A stretch of DNA of 64,000 bases from Pseudomonadota bacterium (GTDB lineage: Bacteria > Pseudomonadota > Gammaproteobacteria > Steroidobacterales > Woeseiaceae): positions 1 through 64,000 of the forward strand of contig JACZWL010000004.1 in assembly GCA_022572185.1 (NCBI GenBank), in the 5' to 3' direction. The position numbers and the translations under genes were made by a program. Position 1 is the stretch's first letter. Each line of letters opens with the position of its first letter. Below the pieces are notes generated by a model that had not been told where the DNA came from, did not search any database, and saw only the letters and a list, made by a program, of their open reading frames with translations. Shown here piece by piece: positions 56,445-64,000 of the stretch.

Positions 56445-57089
56445 TCAGGCTGCCAGTGCCTTCAGAATCCGCTCATAAACCTTATCGATGCTACTTGCGG
56501 CATCAACGACCTTCAGTTTGTTTGTGGCGCCATAGAATTCAACCAGGGCTTCAGTCCGGGAGCGATAGACTTCGAGACGATTGCTTATGGTCTCCTCGTT
56601 ATCATCGTCGCGTTGAATTAATTCACCGCCGGCGTCTGTGCAGGCATCCAGCTCCTCCTGCGGCGAAAAATAAATATTCAGGAGCTTGCCGGTCAGTGAG
56701 CAGGTGCGTCTGCCCGTCAGGCGTTTCATCAGAATGTCGAAATCCACATCCATCAGGACCACCGAATCCAGAGGCTGCCCCCGCCGATCCAGGAGATCGT
56801 CGAGGTCGAGCGCCTGTTTCTCCGTTCGCGGAAAACCGTCGAGGATAAATCCGTCTGCGGCATCGTCCTCGGCCAGCCTTTCACTGACGATGCCGAGCAT
56901 GATGTCATCCGGGACGAGCTCGCCTGCTTCCATGATCTTTTTTGCCTGCTGACCAAAACTTGTGCCAGCCGCCACCGCGGCGCGCAACATGTCGCCGGTA
57001 GATATTTGCGGAATATTTCTGTCGGCCATCAGTTTCCTGGCCTGCGTGCCTTTGCCGGATCCCGGCGCACCCAACAATACGATCCGCAT
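56445..57089 (-). CDS. adk: Adenylate kinase
   Basis: The 214-residue enzyme interconverts ATP, AMP and ADP. It starts MRIVLLGAPGSGKGTQ (P-loop GAPGSGKGT), with DGFPRT in the AMP site. The LID domain, RRTCSLTG through DACTDAGGELIQRDDD, resembles a zinc-type LID in which only the first and third cysteines remain; Thr and Ala replace the other two. Zinc binding is therefore doubtful. ATG 57089 is the family start. Confidence 0.94.
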   Translation of the reverse strand: MRIVLLGAPGSGKGTQARKLMADRNIPQISTGDMLRAAVAAGTSFGQQAKKIMEAGELVPDDIMLGIVSERLAEDDAADGFILDGFPRTEKQALDLDDLLDRRGQPLDSVVLMDVDFDILMKRLTGRRTCSLTGKLLNIYFSPQEELDACTDAGGELIQRDDDNEETISNRLEVYRSRTEALVEFYGATNKLKVVDAASSIDKVYERILKALAA

Positions 57090-57233
57090 GGTTAAACTCA
57101 CTGTGTGGCGTCTCAGGGGCGGCATACGCTACCGGCAATATAGCATCGGGTCAAACCTGTGAGGCGGTGAACCTGCGGCGAGTTTCGGCTATGCTTCGCC
57201 CCGATTCAGGCCTCTGACAAGGAACAAGACTTG

Positions 57234-58496
57234 ATGTCGAAAATGAATGCGTTCTATGCCCAATCGGGCGGTGTTACCGCTGTCATTAATGCCACAGCAT
57301 GCGCCGTGATCGAGACTGCCCGAAAAAACAAACACCGGATCTCCAACGTTTACGCCGGCCATAACGGCATCATTGGCGCTCTGACAGAAGACATGATTGA
57401 CACGAACAAAGAAAGTGCCGCGACGATCGCAGCGCTGCGTCACACTCCGGGCGGCGCTTTCGGATCTGCACGGTATAAACTCAAGGGCATCGAGGAGAAC
57501 CGTGCCCAATACGAACGGCTCATCAAGGTCTTCAAAGCACACGATATCGGTTACTTTTTTTATAATGGCGGCAATGACTCGATGGACACGGCACACAAAG
57601 TGTCGCTATTCAGCAAGCGCATGGGCTTTCCGGTTACTTGTCTGGGCATACCAAAGACCGTCGACAACGATCTACCGGTTACCGATAACTGTCCGGGATT
57701 CGGCTCCGTCGCGAAATACGTTGCCGTATCGACCCGGGAAGCCGCCCTCGATGTCATTTCGATGGCTGAGACTTCGACAAAAGTATTTATCTTTGAGGTG
57801 ATGGGGCGGCACGCAGGCTGGATCGCGGCCGCCGGCGGCCTGGCAGGCAACCGACCCGGCGACGCTCCGCACATCATTCTGTTTCCCGAAATTCCGTTTA
57901 GAAAAGCGGCATTCTTAAAGCGGGTCCGAGAATGCGTTAAGAGCTACAGCTACTGTGTCATCGTTGTCAGTGAAGGCGCGCGTTACGCCAATGGCAAATT
58001 CCTGGCAGAAGCTGGCACAACGGACGCATTTGGTCACGCACAGCTCGGTGGTGTCGCAGCTGTCGTCGCCAACATGGTCAGAGAGAGTCTTGGCTTCAAA
58101 TATCATTATGCTATTGCCGACTATCTGCAGCGCTCGGCGCGGCATATTGCCTCGGCGGTTGATGTCGAACAGGCCTATGCCGTCGGTAAAGCCGCTGTCA
58201 AATTTGCGTTGGCGGGGAAAACTGCCGTCATGCCTATCATAAAGCGAGTCTCGGACAATCCGTACCGCTGGCGCATCGACCACACACCGCTCTCCCGTAT
58301 CGCCAATAAGGAAAAAAAGGTGCCGCGGCGATTCATCAGCTCTGACGGTTTCTCGATTACACCTGCCTGCCGACGATATCTCGCGCCTCTGATCCGCGGA
58401 GAGGATTATCCGCCCTATATCAATGGCTTACCCAAGTATGTCAGCCTGAAGAACGTCAGAGTTGCGAAGAAGTTGAAGACAAACTTTGTGGTATGA
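57234..58496 (+). CDS. pfp: Pyrophosphate-dependent 6-phosphofructokinase
   Basis: The roughly 420-residue phosphofructokinase uses PPi rather than ATP by sequence signature: the nucleotide-site motif is GGNDSMDTA, where ATP enzymes have a Gly in place of the fourth residue, and the catalytic loop is IPKTVDNDLPVTD with the Lys typical of PPi enzymes. FEVMGRHAGWIAAAGG follows. The reaction is reversible, so the enzyme serves glycolysis and gluconeogenesis. ATG 57234 or TTG 57231 could be the start. It is followed by an H+-pyrophosphatase gene, linking two PPi enzymes. Confidence 0.9.
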   Translation: MSKMNAFYAQSGGVTAVINATACAVIETARKNKHRISNVYAGHNGIIGALTEDMIDTNKESAATIAALRHTPGGAFGSARYKLKGIEENRAQYERLIKVFKAHDIGYFFYNGGNDSMDTAHKVSLFSKRMGFPVTCLGIPKTVDNDLPVTDNCPGFGSVAKYVAVSTREAALDVISMAETSTKVFIFEVMGRHAGWIAAAGGLAGNRPGDAPHIILFPEIPFRKAAFLKRVRECVKSYSYCVIVVSEGARYANGKFLAEAGTTDAFGHAQLGGVAAVVANMVRESLGFKYHYAIADYLQRSARHIASAVDVEQAYAVGKAAVKFALAGKTAVMPIIKRVSDNPYRWRIDHTPLSRIANKEKKVPRRFISSDGFSITPACRRYLAPLIRGEDYPPYINGLPKYVSLKNVRVAKKLKTNFVV

Positions 58497-58634
58497 TGCG
58501 CGGCCTGCCGCGGGTGGGTCGTGCACGGGCTCGGGGAGTTGCGGCGAACAAATGATGTACAAATAACGATAAGCGGCGTGAAAAGCGTTCCTTTTCCAGC
58601 CGTCTGTTCGATTTCACATATGGTTTTGAATTTG

Positions 58635-58660
58635 CCCCGGGCGCCCTCCTCGCACCGGGG
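58635..58660 (+). promoter_or_regulatory. GC hairpin in the hppA leader
   Basis: CCCCGG (58635-58640) pairs with CCGGGG (58655-58660) 28 bp before the hppA ATG, with no following T-run. It may protect or attenuate the transcript between pfp and hppA. Confidence 0.3.
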
Positions 58661-58687
58661 TCATTTATACGATCAGGAGACAATTTG

Positions 58688-60727
58688 ATGACAACTGAAT
58701 TTGCTCTGTGGCTTGCCATGGGCGCGGGCGTTCTTGCGGTTCTGTACGGGCTCGTATCCATACAATGGATTCTCAAACAACCCGCGGGGAACGAGCGCAT
58801 GCAAGAGATTGCGCAGGCCATTCAGGAAGGCGCCGGCGCCTACATGAATCGCCAGTACCTCACGATCGGGATGGTCGGTGTCGTGCTGTTCGTCATCCTC
58901 GGCATCGCCCTCGACTGGCATACCGCCATCGGTTTCGCTATCGGCGCAATTCTCTCCGCTGCGACCGGCTATATTGGTATGTTCGTCTCCGTCCGGGCAA
59001 ATGTTCGCACTGCCCAGGCCGCGACCCAAGGCGTAAATCCGGCATTGAGAATAGCATTCCGTGGCGGGGCGATTACAGGCTTGCTTGTCGTCGGACTTGG
59101 TCTGTTCGGCGTATCTGGTTACTACTTACTTCTGGTGAGCACCGGTAGTACTGCTGCCGACGCGATACACGCCCTCATTGGCCTGGCGTTCGGTGGTTCC
59201 CTGATCTCCATTTTTGCGCGACTTGGCGGCGGCATCTTTACCAAGGGCGCCGACGTCGGTGCGGACCTCGTCGGCAAAGTCGAGGCAGGTATTCCGGAAG
59301 ACGATCCCCGAAATCCTGCGGTGATCGCCGACAATGTCGGTGACAATGTCGGCGACTGCGCCGGCATGGCCGCGGACCTCTTTGAAACTTATGCGGTAAC
59401 AATTATCGCTACCATGCTACTCGGCACACTCGTCTCGGCAACTTATACGGATGCTGCCATCATCTATCCGCTGGTTCTGGGAGCCGCGTCGATCATCGCT
59501 TCCATTATCGGTACATTCTTCGTTCGCATCTCCGAAGGCGGCAAGATCATGGGTGCCCTTTACAAAGGCGTGATCGTAGCCGGCGTGCTCGCGGCAATCG
59601 CCTTCTACCCGATTACAAACATGATGATGGCTGCCAGCGGCAACGCGACAGGGATATTCGGTTCTGCGCTGATCGGCCTGGCACTGACCGCTGCAATGGT
59701 CGTCATCACCGAGTATTACACCGGAACGGATTTCAAGCCTGTCAGGGCGATCGCTAATGCTTCCCTGACAGGTGACGCGACCAACATTATTGCCGGCCTC
59801 GGCATATCAATGAAAGCGACAGCGCTGCCGGTGATCGCCATCTGCCTGAGCATCTGGGGAGCATTTGAACTGGCGCCGGACGGTGACGCGCTCGCCGGTT
59901 TGTATAACATCGCGATTGCAGCGACAACGATGCTGTCGATGACCGGCGTAATCGTCGCACTCGACGCTTTCGGCCCGATTACGGACAACGCAGGCGGCAT
60001 CGCGGAGATGTCTGCGCTCCCGCCTGAAGTGCGCAAGATTACGGACCAGCTCGACGCGGTTGGAAATACTACCAAAGCGGTAACCAAGGGCTATGCAATC
60101 GGCTCTGCTGCACTGGCCGCGCTGGTTCTTTTCGCCGACTATACGAATGCTCTGGCTGCACGAAACATTCTTGTCGACTTCGATCTTTCCGATCACCTTG
60201 TGATCATCGGCCTTTTCATTGGCGGACTGGTACCGTTTCTGTTCGCCTCGATGGCCATGGAGGCAGTCGGCCGCGCTGCCGGTTCGGTCGTTAACGAGGT
60301 TCGGCGTCAGTTTCGCGAGATCGAAGGAATCATGGAAGGCACGGGCAAGCCGGATTACAAGCGTGCTGTGGACTTGCTGACAAAAGCCGCGATCAAGGAA
60401 ATGATTGTTCCTTCCCTGCTACCGATCAGCGTACCAATCGTGGTCGGACTGGTACTTGGGCCCAAGGCGCTGGGCGGTGTGCTGCTCGGCACTATCATCA
60501 CCGGATTGTTTCTCGCTATCTCGATGACGACCGGTGGCGGCGCATGGGACAACGCCAAGAAGTACATTGAAGACGGCAACTGCGGCGGCAAGGGTTCTGA
60601 CGCCCATAAGGCGGCGATAACCGGCGACACCGTCGGCGACCCGTACAAGGATACGGCAGGCCCGGCGATCAACCCGCTGATCAAGATCATCAACATAGTG
60701 GCGCTCTTGATGGTGCCATTGCTTTGA
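58688..60727 (+). CDS. hppA: K+-independent membrane-bound H+-translocating pyrophosphatase
   Basis: The 679-residue pump has about sixteen helices and couples PPi hydrolysis to proton export. The substrate loop is [20 protein letters not shown], with [19 protein letters not shown] and the C-terminal [14 protein letters not shown]. The potassium-type determinant reads [10 protein letters not shown]: Lys where K+-dependent enzymes have Ala, and Thr where they have Gly, so K+ should not be required. ATG 58688 follows AGGAG by eight bases. It should recover the energy of PPi and interact metabolically with the upstream PPi-phosphofructokinase. Confidence 0.94.
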   Translation: MTTEFALWLAMGAGVLAVLYGLVSIQWILKQPAGNERMQEIAQAIQEGAGAYMNRQYLTIGMVGVVLFVILGIALDWHTAIGFAIGAILSAATGYIGMFVSVRANVRTAQAATQGVNPALRIAFRGGAITGLLVVGLGLFGVSGYYLLLVSTGSTAADAIHALIGLAFGGSLISIFARLGGGIFTKGADVGADLVGKVEAGIPEDDPRNPAVIADNVGDNVGDCAGMAADLFETYAVTIIATMLLGTLVSATYTDAAIIYPLVLGAASIIASIIGTFFVRISEGGKIMGALYKGVIVAGVLAAIAFYPITNMMMAASGNATGIFGSALIGLALTAAMVVITEYYTGTDFKPVRAIANASLTGDATNIIAGLGISMKATALPVIAICLSIWGAFELAPDGDALAGLYNIAIAATTMLSMTGVIVALDAFGPITDNAGGIAEMSALPPEVRKITDQLDAVGNTTKAVTKGYAIGSAALAALVLFADYTNALAARNILVDFDLSDHLVIIGLFIGGLVPFLFASMAMEAVGRAAGSVVNEVRRQFREIEGIMEGTGKPDYKRAVDLLTKAAIKEMIVPSLLPISVPIVVGLVLGPKALGGVLLGTIITGLFLAISMTTGGGAWDNAKKYIEDGNCGGKGSDAHKAAITGDTVGDPYKDTAGPAINPLIKIINIVALLMVPLL

Positions 60728-60769
60728 TAAATTTTCCTGGAGCCGGGCACCGTTCGCCGGCGGCTTGAT

Positions 60770-63100
60770 TCAGGGCTCCAGGATGCGGAAGGAGCCCGTG
60801 CCCTGCCCGGAACCCAGCGTCACGGGTGGCTCCACGAAATTGCCCTGCACAAAATCCACGCCGACTTCGCGCAGCCAGTCGAAGTCTTCCTGGTACTCAA
60901 CCTGTTCGGCAATGATACGAAACTGCAATGTCCTTGCTAGTTTGATCATTGCCGAAACCATTTCCTGGTTGATCTGATCGGAACTTAGATTACAGGTGTA
61001 CTTCCCGTCGATCTTCAGGTAATCGACCGGTAGCGTTTTCAAGCTCGAGAATGAACCCAGCCCGCTGCCAAAATCATCCAGTGCGAATTCGCAGCCGATG
61101 CCGTGCAACACTTCGATGAATCGCTGTGCATGTTGAATATTGCTGGATACGGCACTTTCGGTTACTTCGAAGCATATGCTTGACGGCGCCACGCCGCTGC
61201 GGTCCAGGGCATCGACAACGAAGCCGAGAAATCCCTCATCGCCGAGCGTCTGTCCCGAGAGGTTTATCGCGCAACTGCGTTTGCCCGGAATCTTGATCTG
61301 GCCAGCTGTAATGGCTGCCAGCGCTGCGTTTACGACCCAGCGATCAATCTGCGGCATTAATTGATAACGCTCCGCGGGCCGCAGGAATTCAGCCGTATTG
61401 GCAAATCGGCCACGTTCATCGGCCATGCGAATCAGTACTTCGAGTGCCGGACCCGTTCCATTACTGCTACCGGTAGCGATTATCGGTTGCACAGCCAGTT
61501 GGAAGCTGCCTTCATGCAGCGCCGATTGCAGCTGACGCAGCCATTGAATGTCACCACGCTCGCGGGCGATGGCTTCGTCGCGTGCGGAATAGATATGTAC
61601 CTGGCCACGCCCGCGCTGCTTGGCGACGTAGCAGGCGGAGTCGGCGGCGCTGATAACGTCCTGCATCGTGCCGCTCATGTGACTGATCTCGACAAGACCG
61701 ACGGATATGCCGATGTTGAATATCTTGTCTTTCCAGACGAAGCGGTAGTCCGCGACTGCGTTACAGATGTCTGCTGCAATCCGTGTCGCCTTGTCTATCG
61801 GACAACCGATCAAAAGCGTGCCGAATTCGTCGCCGCCAAGTCGGCCGACGAAGTCGGAGTCGCGAACCTGGTCTTTAATAAGTGATGCGACTTCCCGCAG
61901 CATGTTGTCGCCGGCCAGGTGACCACAGCTATCGTTGACGGCCTTGAAGCGATCCAGGTCCATGTAAAAAACGATGTGAATGCCTTCCTCCGCACGCGCC
62001 GAGTCCATGGCCTCCTGAAGCCGTCGTTCGAATTCCCGCCGATTGATCAGGCCGGTGAGTGGGTCATGGGTCGCCTGGTAGCTCATCTGCTTGGTCAAGC
62101 CGCGAATCTCACTAACGTCATGAAAAACGACGACCGTGCCGGATATGCTGTTGCCCGGCCCCTTGATTGGCGAGGCGGTAATTTCGATGGAGTGCTCGTG
62201 CTCACCGTCGCGGCTGATGAGTAGTGCGCGTCGGCCCATGTTCACGCGCCGGCGCATCGCCAGACTGCGCTCGACCGGATCACCCAGGGGTTGCCTGTCG
62301 GCTTCATCAACCAGAGAAAAGATCTCTCCGATCTTGTGGCCGGATACTTCATCCCTGTTTGCACCTGTCATGGCTTCGGCCGCACGATTCATGTAATCGA
62401 TCCGGCCCTGGTTATCGGTCGTAATAACGCCTTCGGATATGGACTCCAACGTGTATTGCGCCTGCCGCTTACTCCGGCTCAGCGACACTTCCAGACTCTT
62501 GCGATAACTGACGTCACGCGCAACGGTCAGGATAGCGGGATTCCCCCGAAATTCGATGGGAGAACTTTGTGTCTCGACCCAGAGCCCCTGCTCGTTGCCG
62601 TTGATCAATTGAATCTCGAGACGTTTCGGAACTTTCTCGCCGGCCAGCCTCTTGGCTGTCGTCTTGCGAAACAGAGCACGGTATGCGGGTTTGATCAGAT
62701 CGGCGACCTCCCTGCCTTCCAGCTGGTCCGGGCCGAGCCCGATCAGGCCTGCCGCACTCTCGTTGGCCAGCAGGATGCGATCGTCATGAACGAGCACGAT
62801 TTCGGGCAAGGTGCGGGCAAAGTCTGTAAACAAACGGTCCTTGTCCTGAATGATTTCGTCCCGCTCTCCCAGCGCATCGAACAGGCGATTGATCGTATTC
62901 GCCAACTCCGCGATTTCGCCGTTTGCGGGCACTGACAAACGCCGCCCTACCGATGCGTCCCCGGATACCGCAACTAAATCATCGCTTAATGTCGTCAAAC
63001 GTCGTGCAAAACGACGATTATTCAGCCACGCCAGGACAGCGGCGAGTGTCGCCAGCAGCAGCAAAACAATCAGAATGGTTATTGTAATTTCCGATAACAT
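60770..63100 (-). CDS. PAS-GGDEF-EAL cyclic-di-GMP signalling protein
   Basis: The 776-residue protein has one N-terminal helix (about 3-24), a HAMP-like linker, two PAS domains (about 95-205 and 215-335), a GGDEF domain and an EAL domain. The GGDEF motif is intact (RLGGDEFGTL). The EAL domain has EVLIRM in place of EALLR, with INLSG, EVTES, DDFGSG and LKIDG present; AEQVE replaces AEGVE and QGNF the usual QGY. It is probably an active phosphodiesterase, but this needs a test. It is membrane-attached with no periplasmic sensor. Confidence 0.9.
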   Translation of the reverse strand: MLSEITITILIVLLLLATLAAVLAWLNNRRFARRLTTLSDDLVAVSGDASVGRRLSVPANGEIAELANTINRLFDALGERDEIIQDKDRLFTDFARTLPEIVLVHDDRILLANESAAGLIGLGPDQLEGREVADLIKPAYRALFRKTTAKRLAGEKVPKRLEIQLINGNEQGLWVETQSSPIEFRGNPAILTVARDVSYRKSLEVSLSRSKRQAQYTLESISEGVITTDNQGRIDYMNRAAEAMTGANRDEVSGHKIGEIFSLVDEADRQPLGDPVERSLAMRRRVNMGRRALLISRDGEHEHSIEITASPIKGPGNSISGTVVVFHDVSEIRGLTKQMSYQATHDPLTGLINRREFERRLQEAMDSARAEEGIHIVFYMDLDRFKAVNDSCGHLAGDNMLREVASLIKDQVRDSDFVGRLGGDEFGTLLIGCPIDKATRIAADICNAVADYRFVWKDKIFNIGISVGLVEISHMSGTMQDVISAADSACYVAKQRGRGQVHIYSARDEAIARERGDIQWLRQLQSALHEGSFQLAVQPIIATGSSNGTGPALEVLIRMADERGRFANTAEFLRPAERYQLMPQIDRWVVNAALAAITAGQIKIPGKRSCAINLSGQTLGDEGFLGFVVDALDRSGVAPSSICFEVTESAVSSNIQHAQRFIEVLHGIGCEFALDDFGSGLGSFSSLKTLPVDYLKIDGKYTCNLSSDQINQEMVSAMIKLARTLQFRIIAEQVEYQEDFDWLREVGVDFVQGNFVEPPVTLGSGQGTGSFRILEP

Positions 63101-63457
63101 GTATCACCCAATGCCGGGTACCCGATACGTCCCGTAATGGTCTTATTTCGATCCGTTTTCAGGTATTCGCGGCAGAAGTCTTGCATAATTCTTTCCGGCA
63201 TATATTCAAATGATGCCGTGAAACAATCATTTGTTATTATTAGCTGCTCGAGGTACTTCTCCGTCGTGGGAGATTCGAGGTGATTCTAAGCATGAAATAT
63301 GTGGTCAGCTAAGGATATCCCAGCTGCGAGAGCACCTTGCTCCGATTCACCATAATTCTGGAACCGCGACAGGCTGGGGAAACCAACAGCAAATGGGTGT
63401 CATGGCGCGGCAAGTTATAAATCAAATAAATTCAATTACTTAAGAGACAATCAAGTG
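63101..63457. other. Intergenic region without a gene
   Basis: This 357-bp stretch separates the divergent cyclic-di-GMP gene and isoaspartate methyltransferase gene. It is AT-richer than its surroundings, particularly 63205-63245 and 63410-63440, as promoter regions often are. I found no convincing -35/-10 pair, no tRNA and no riboswitch. A 70-codon open frame at 63231-63443 has no ribosome binding site or recognisable product and is not called. Confidence 0.5.
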
Positions 63458-64000
63458 ATGGATACGGATTTTGCCCGACGACAAATGGTGCAACAGCAGG
63501 TTCGGACATGGAACGTCGCAGACCCCTCGGTGCTTGCCGTTCTTGCCGAGCTTCATCGTGAGCGATTTGTACCGGCCGGATTCGAAGAGCTCGCCTTTGC
63601 CGATACGGCGATACCGTTGCCACATAGCCAGATGATGATGACGCCCACCGTCGAAGGCCGCTTGCTTCAGGCGCTGAAACTCGAACCTCAGCACCGCGTT
63701 CTCGAGATCGGGACCGGAACGGGTTTTCTGACAGCCTGTCTCGCGAAGTTGGCGGCCGCGGTAACCAGCGTCGATATTTTCAGCGATTTTGTCTCTATGG
63801 CCGAATCTAATCTCGCAGATGCGCGGATAGAGAATACGGAACTCATATGCATGGACGCGACGAAGGAGCTTCCGAAGGGCGAATTCGATGCTGTTGCAGT
63901 AACCGGATCGTTGCCGGTGTTCGACACCCGCTTTGTGGACGCAGTGAAGCCTGGTGGCCGATTGTTTGTTATCGTCGGCGATTCGCCGGTGATGGACGCA
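63458..64000 (+). CDS. pcm: Protein-L-isoaspartate O-methyltransferase-like protein (5' part)
   Basis: The frame is open from ATG 63458 to the window edge (181 codons) and continues beyond. The protein begins MDTDFARRQMVQQQVRTWNV and has the SAM-binding motif VLEIGTGTGFLTA, preceded by PHSQMMMTPTVEGRLLQAL, the usual PCM substrate-loop region. It belongs to the PCM-like group that often precedes tolC in gammaproteobacteria; whether these repair isoaspartate is uncertain. Confidence 0.87.
   Translation, partial: MDTDFARRQMVQQQVRTWNVADPSVLAVLAELHRERFVPAGFEELAFADTAIPLPHSQMMMTPTVEGRLLQALKLEPQHRVLEIGTGTGFLTACLAKLAAAVTSVDIFSDFVSMAESNLADARIENTELICMDATKELPKGEFDAVAVTGSLPVFDTRFVDAVKPGGRLFVIVGDSPVMDA

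Noticed and set aside
63301-63420. Cyclic-di-GMP (GEMM) riboswitch upstream of pcm, next to the GGDEF-EAL gene
   Set aside because: A GGAAACC-like segment caught attention, but the conserved GEMM helices and tetraloop are absent.
63231-63443. A 70-codon open frame in the intergenic region before pcm
   Set aside because: There is no ribosome binding site, no homology I recognise, and the composition is that of non-coding DNA.

Overview
The window looks like an ordinary chromosome segment of an aerobic, free-living gammaproteobacterium. The evidence is gene order: petABC-sspA-sspB, rsmI divergent from lpoA-yraN, murA/ibaG divergent from yrbG-kdsD-kdsC-lptC-lptA-lptB-rpoN-hpf-ptsN-rapZ, and a tkt-gap-pgk...pyk block. 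A deep-branching marine or soil lineage (Woeseiales/Chromatiales-like) is a guess. No rRNA, tRNA, CRISPR array, integrase, transposase or prophage gene was found. Coding density is high, 4-nt operon overlaps are common, and several genes start with TTG.

Positions 1-12.5 kb hold a respiratory island. Leftward genes encode a quinol-oxidising alternative complex III (pentaheme ActA, an ActB split into ActB1 and ActB2, NrfD-like ActC, ActD); the set probably continues off the left edge. Rightward genes encode a diheme cytochrome c, a caa3-type oxidase (subunit II with two fused heme domains, subunit I, two subunit-III-like proteins, subunit IV) and a HiPIP. The inferred path is quinol to ACIII, to diheme cytochrome c or HiPIP, to caa3. 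A canonical bc1 complex follows at 17-19.7 kb, so two quinol:cytochrome c routes lie within 20 kb.

Positions 12.5-30.6 kb are envelope and regulatory genes: rsmI, lpoA, yraN, sspB, sspA, petCBA, a DegS-type protease, murA, ibaG, a Ca2+/Na+ antiporter, KDO and LPS-transport genes, rpoN, hpf, ptsN, rapZ. The mla genes that flank ibaG in enterics and the ptsO gene that commonly follows rapZ are absent here. Positions 30.8-41.8 kb carry mgtE with a structured leader, a patatin-like lipase, a secreted Bcp peroxiredoxin, a VWA/MoxR pair, a penicillin-acylase-family hydrolase, pyruvate kinase and a PhoX-like protein.

Positions 41.8-64 kb carry central metabolism (pgk, gap, tkt, metK, ahcY), a CpdA-like phosphodiesterase, a TraB/GumN protein, a 54-residue rubredoxin, hemL, a LON-N-domain protein, mpl, RNase D, adenylate kinase, a PPi-type phosphofructokinase followed by a K+-independent H+-pyrophosphatase, a PAS-GGDEF-EAL protein and the start of an isoaspartate methyltransferase.

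The least expected structure lies between genes. Several palindromic repeat families occur, two with paired copies that differ by stem-preserving changes. Two palindromes, at rapZ and mpl, are bounded by CTAG and overlap the gene's own TAG stop codon; a third repeat covers the bcp stop. None of this has been checked against a database.
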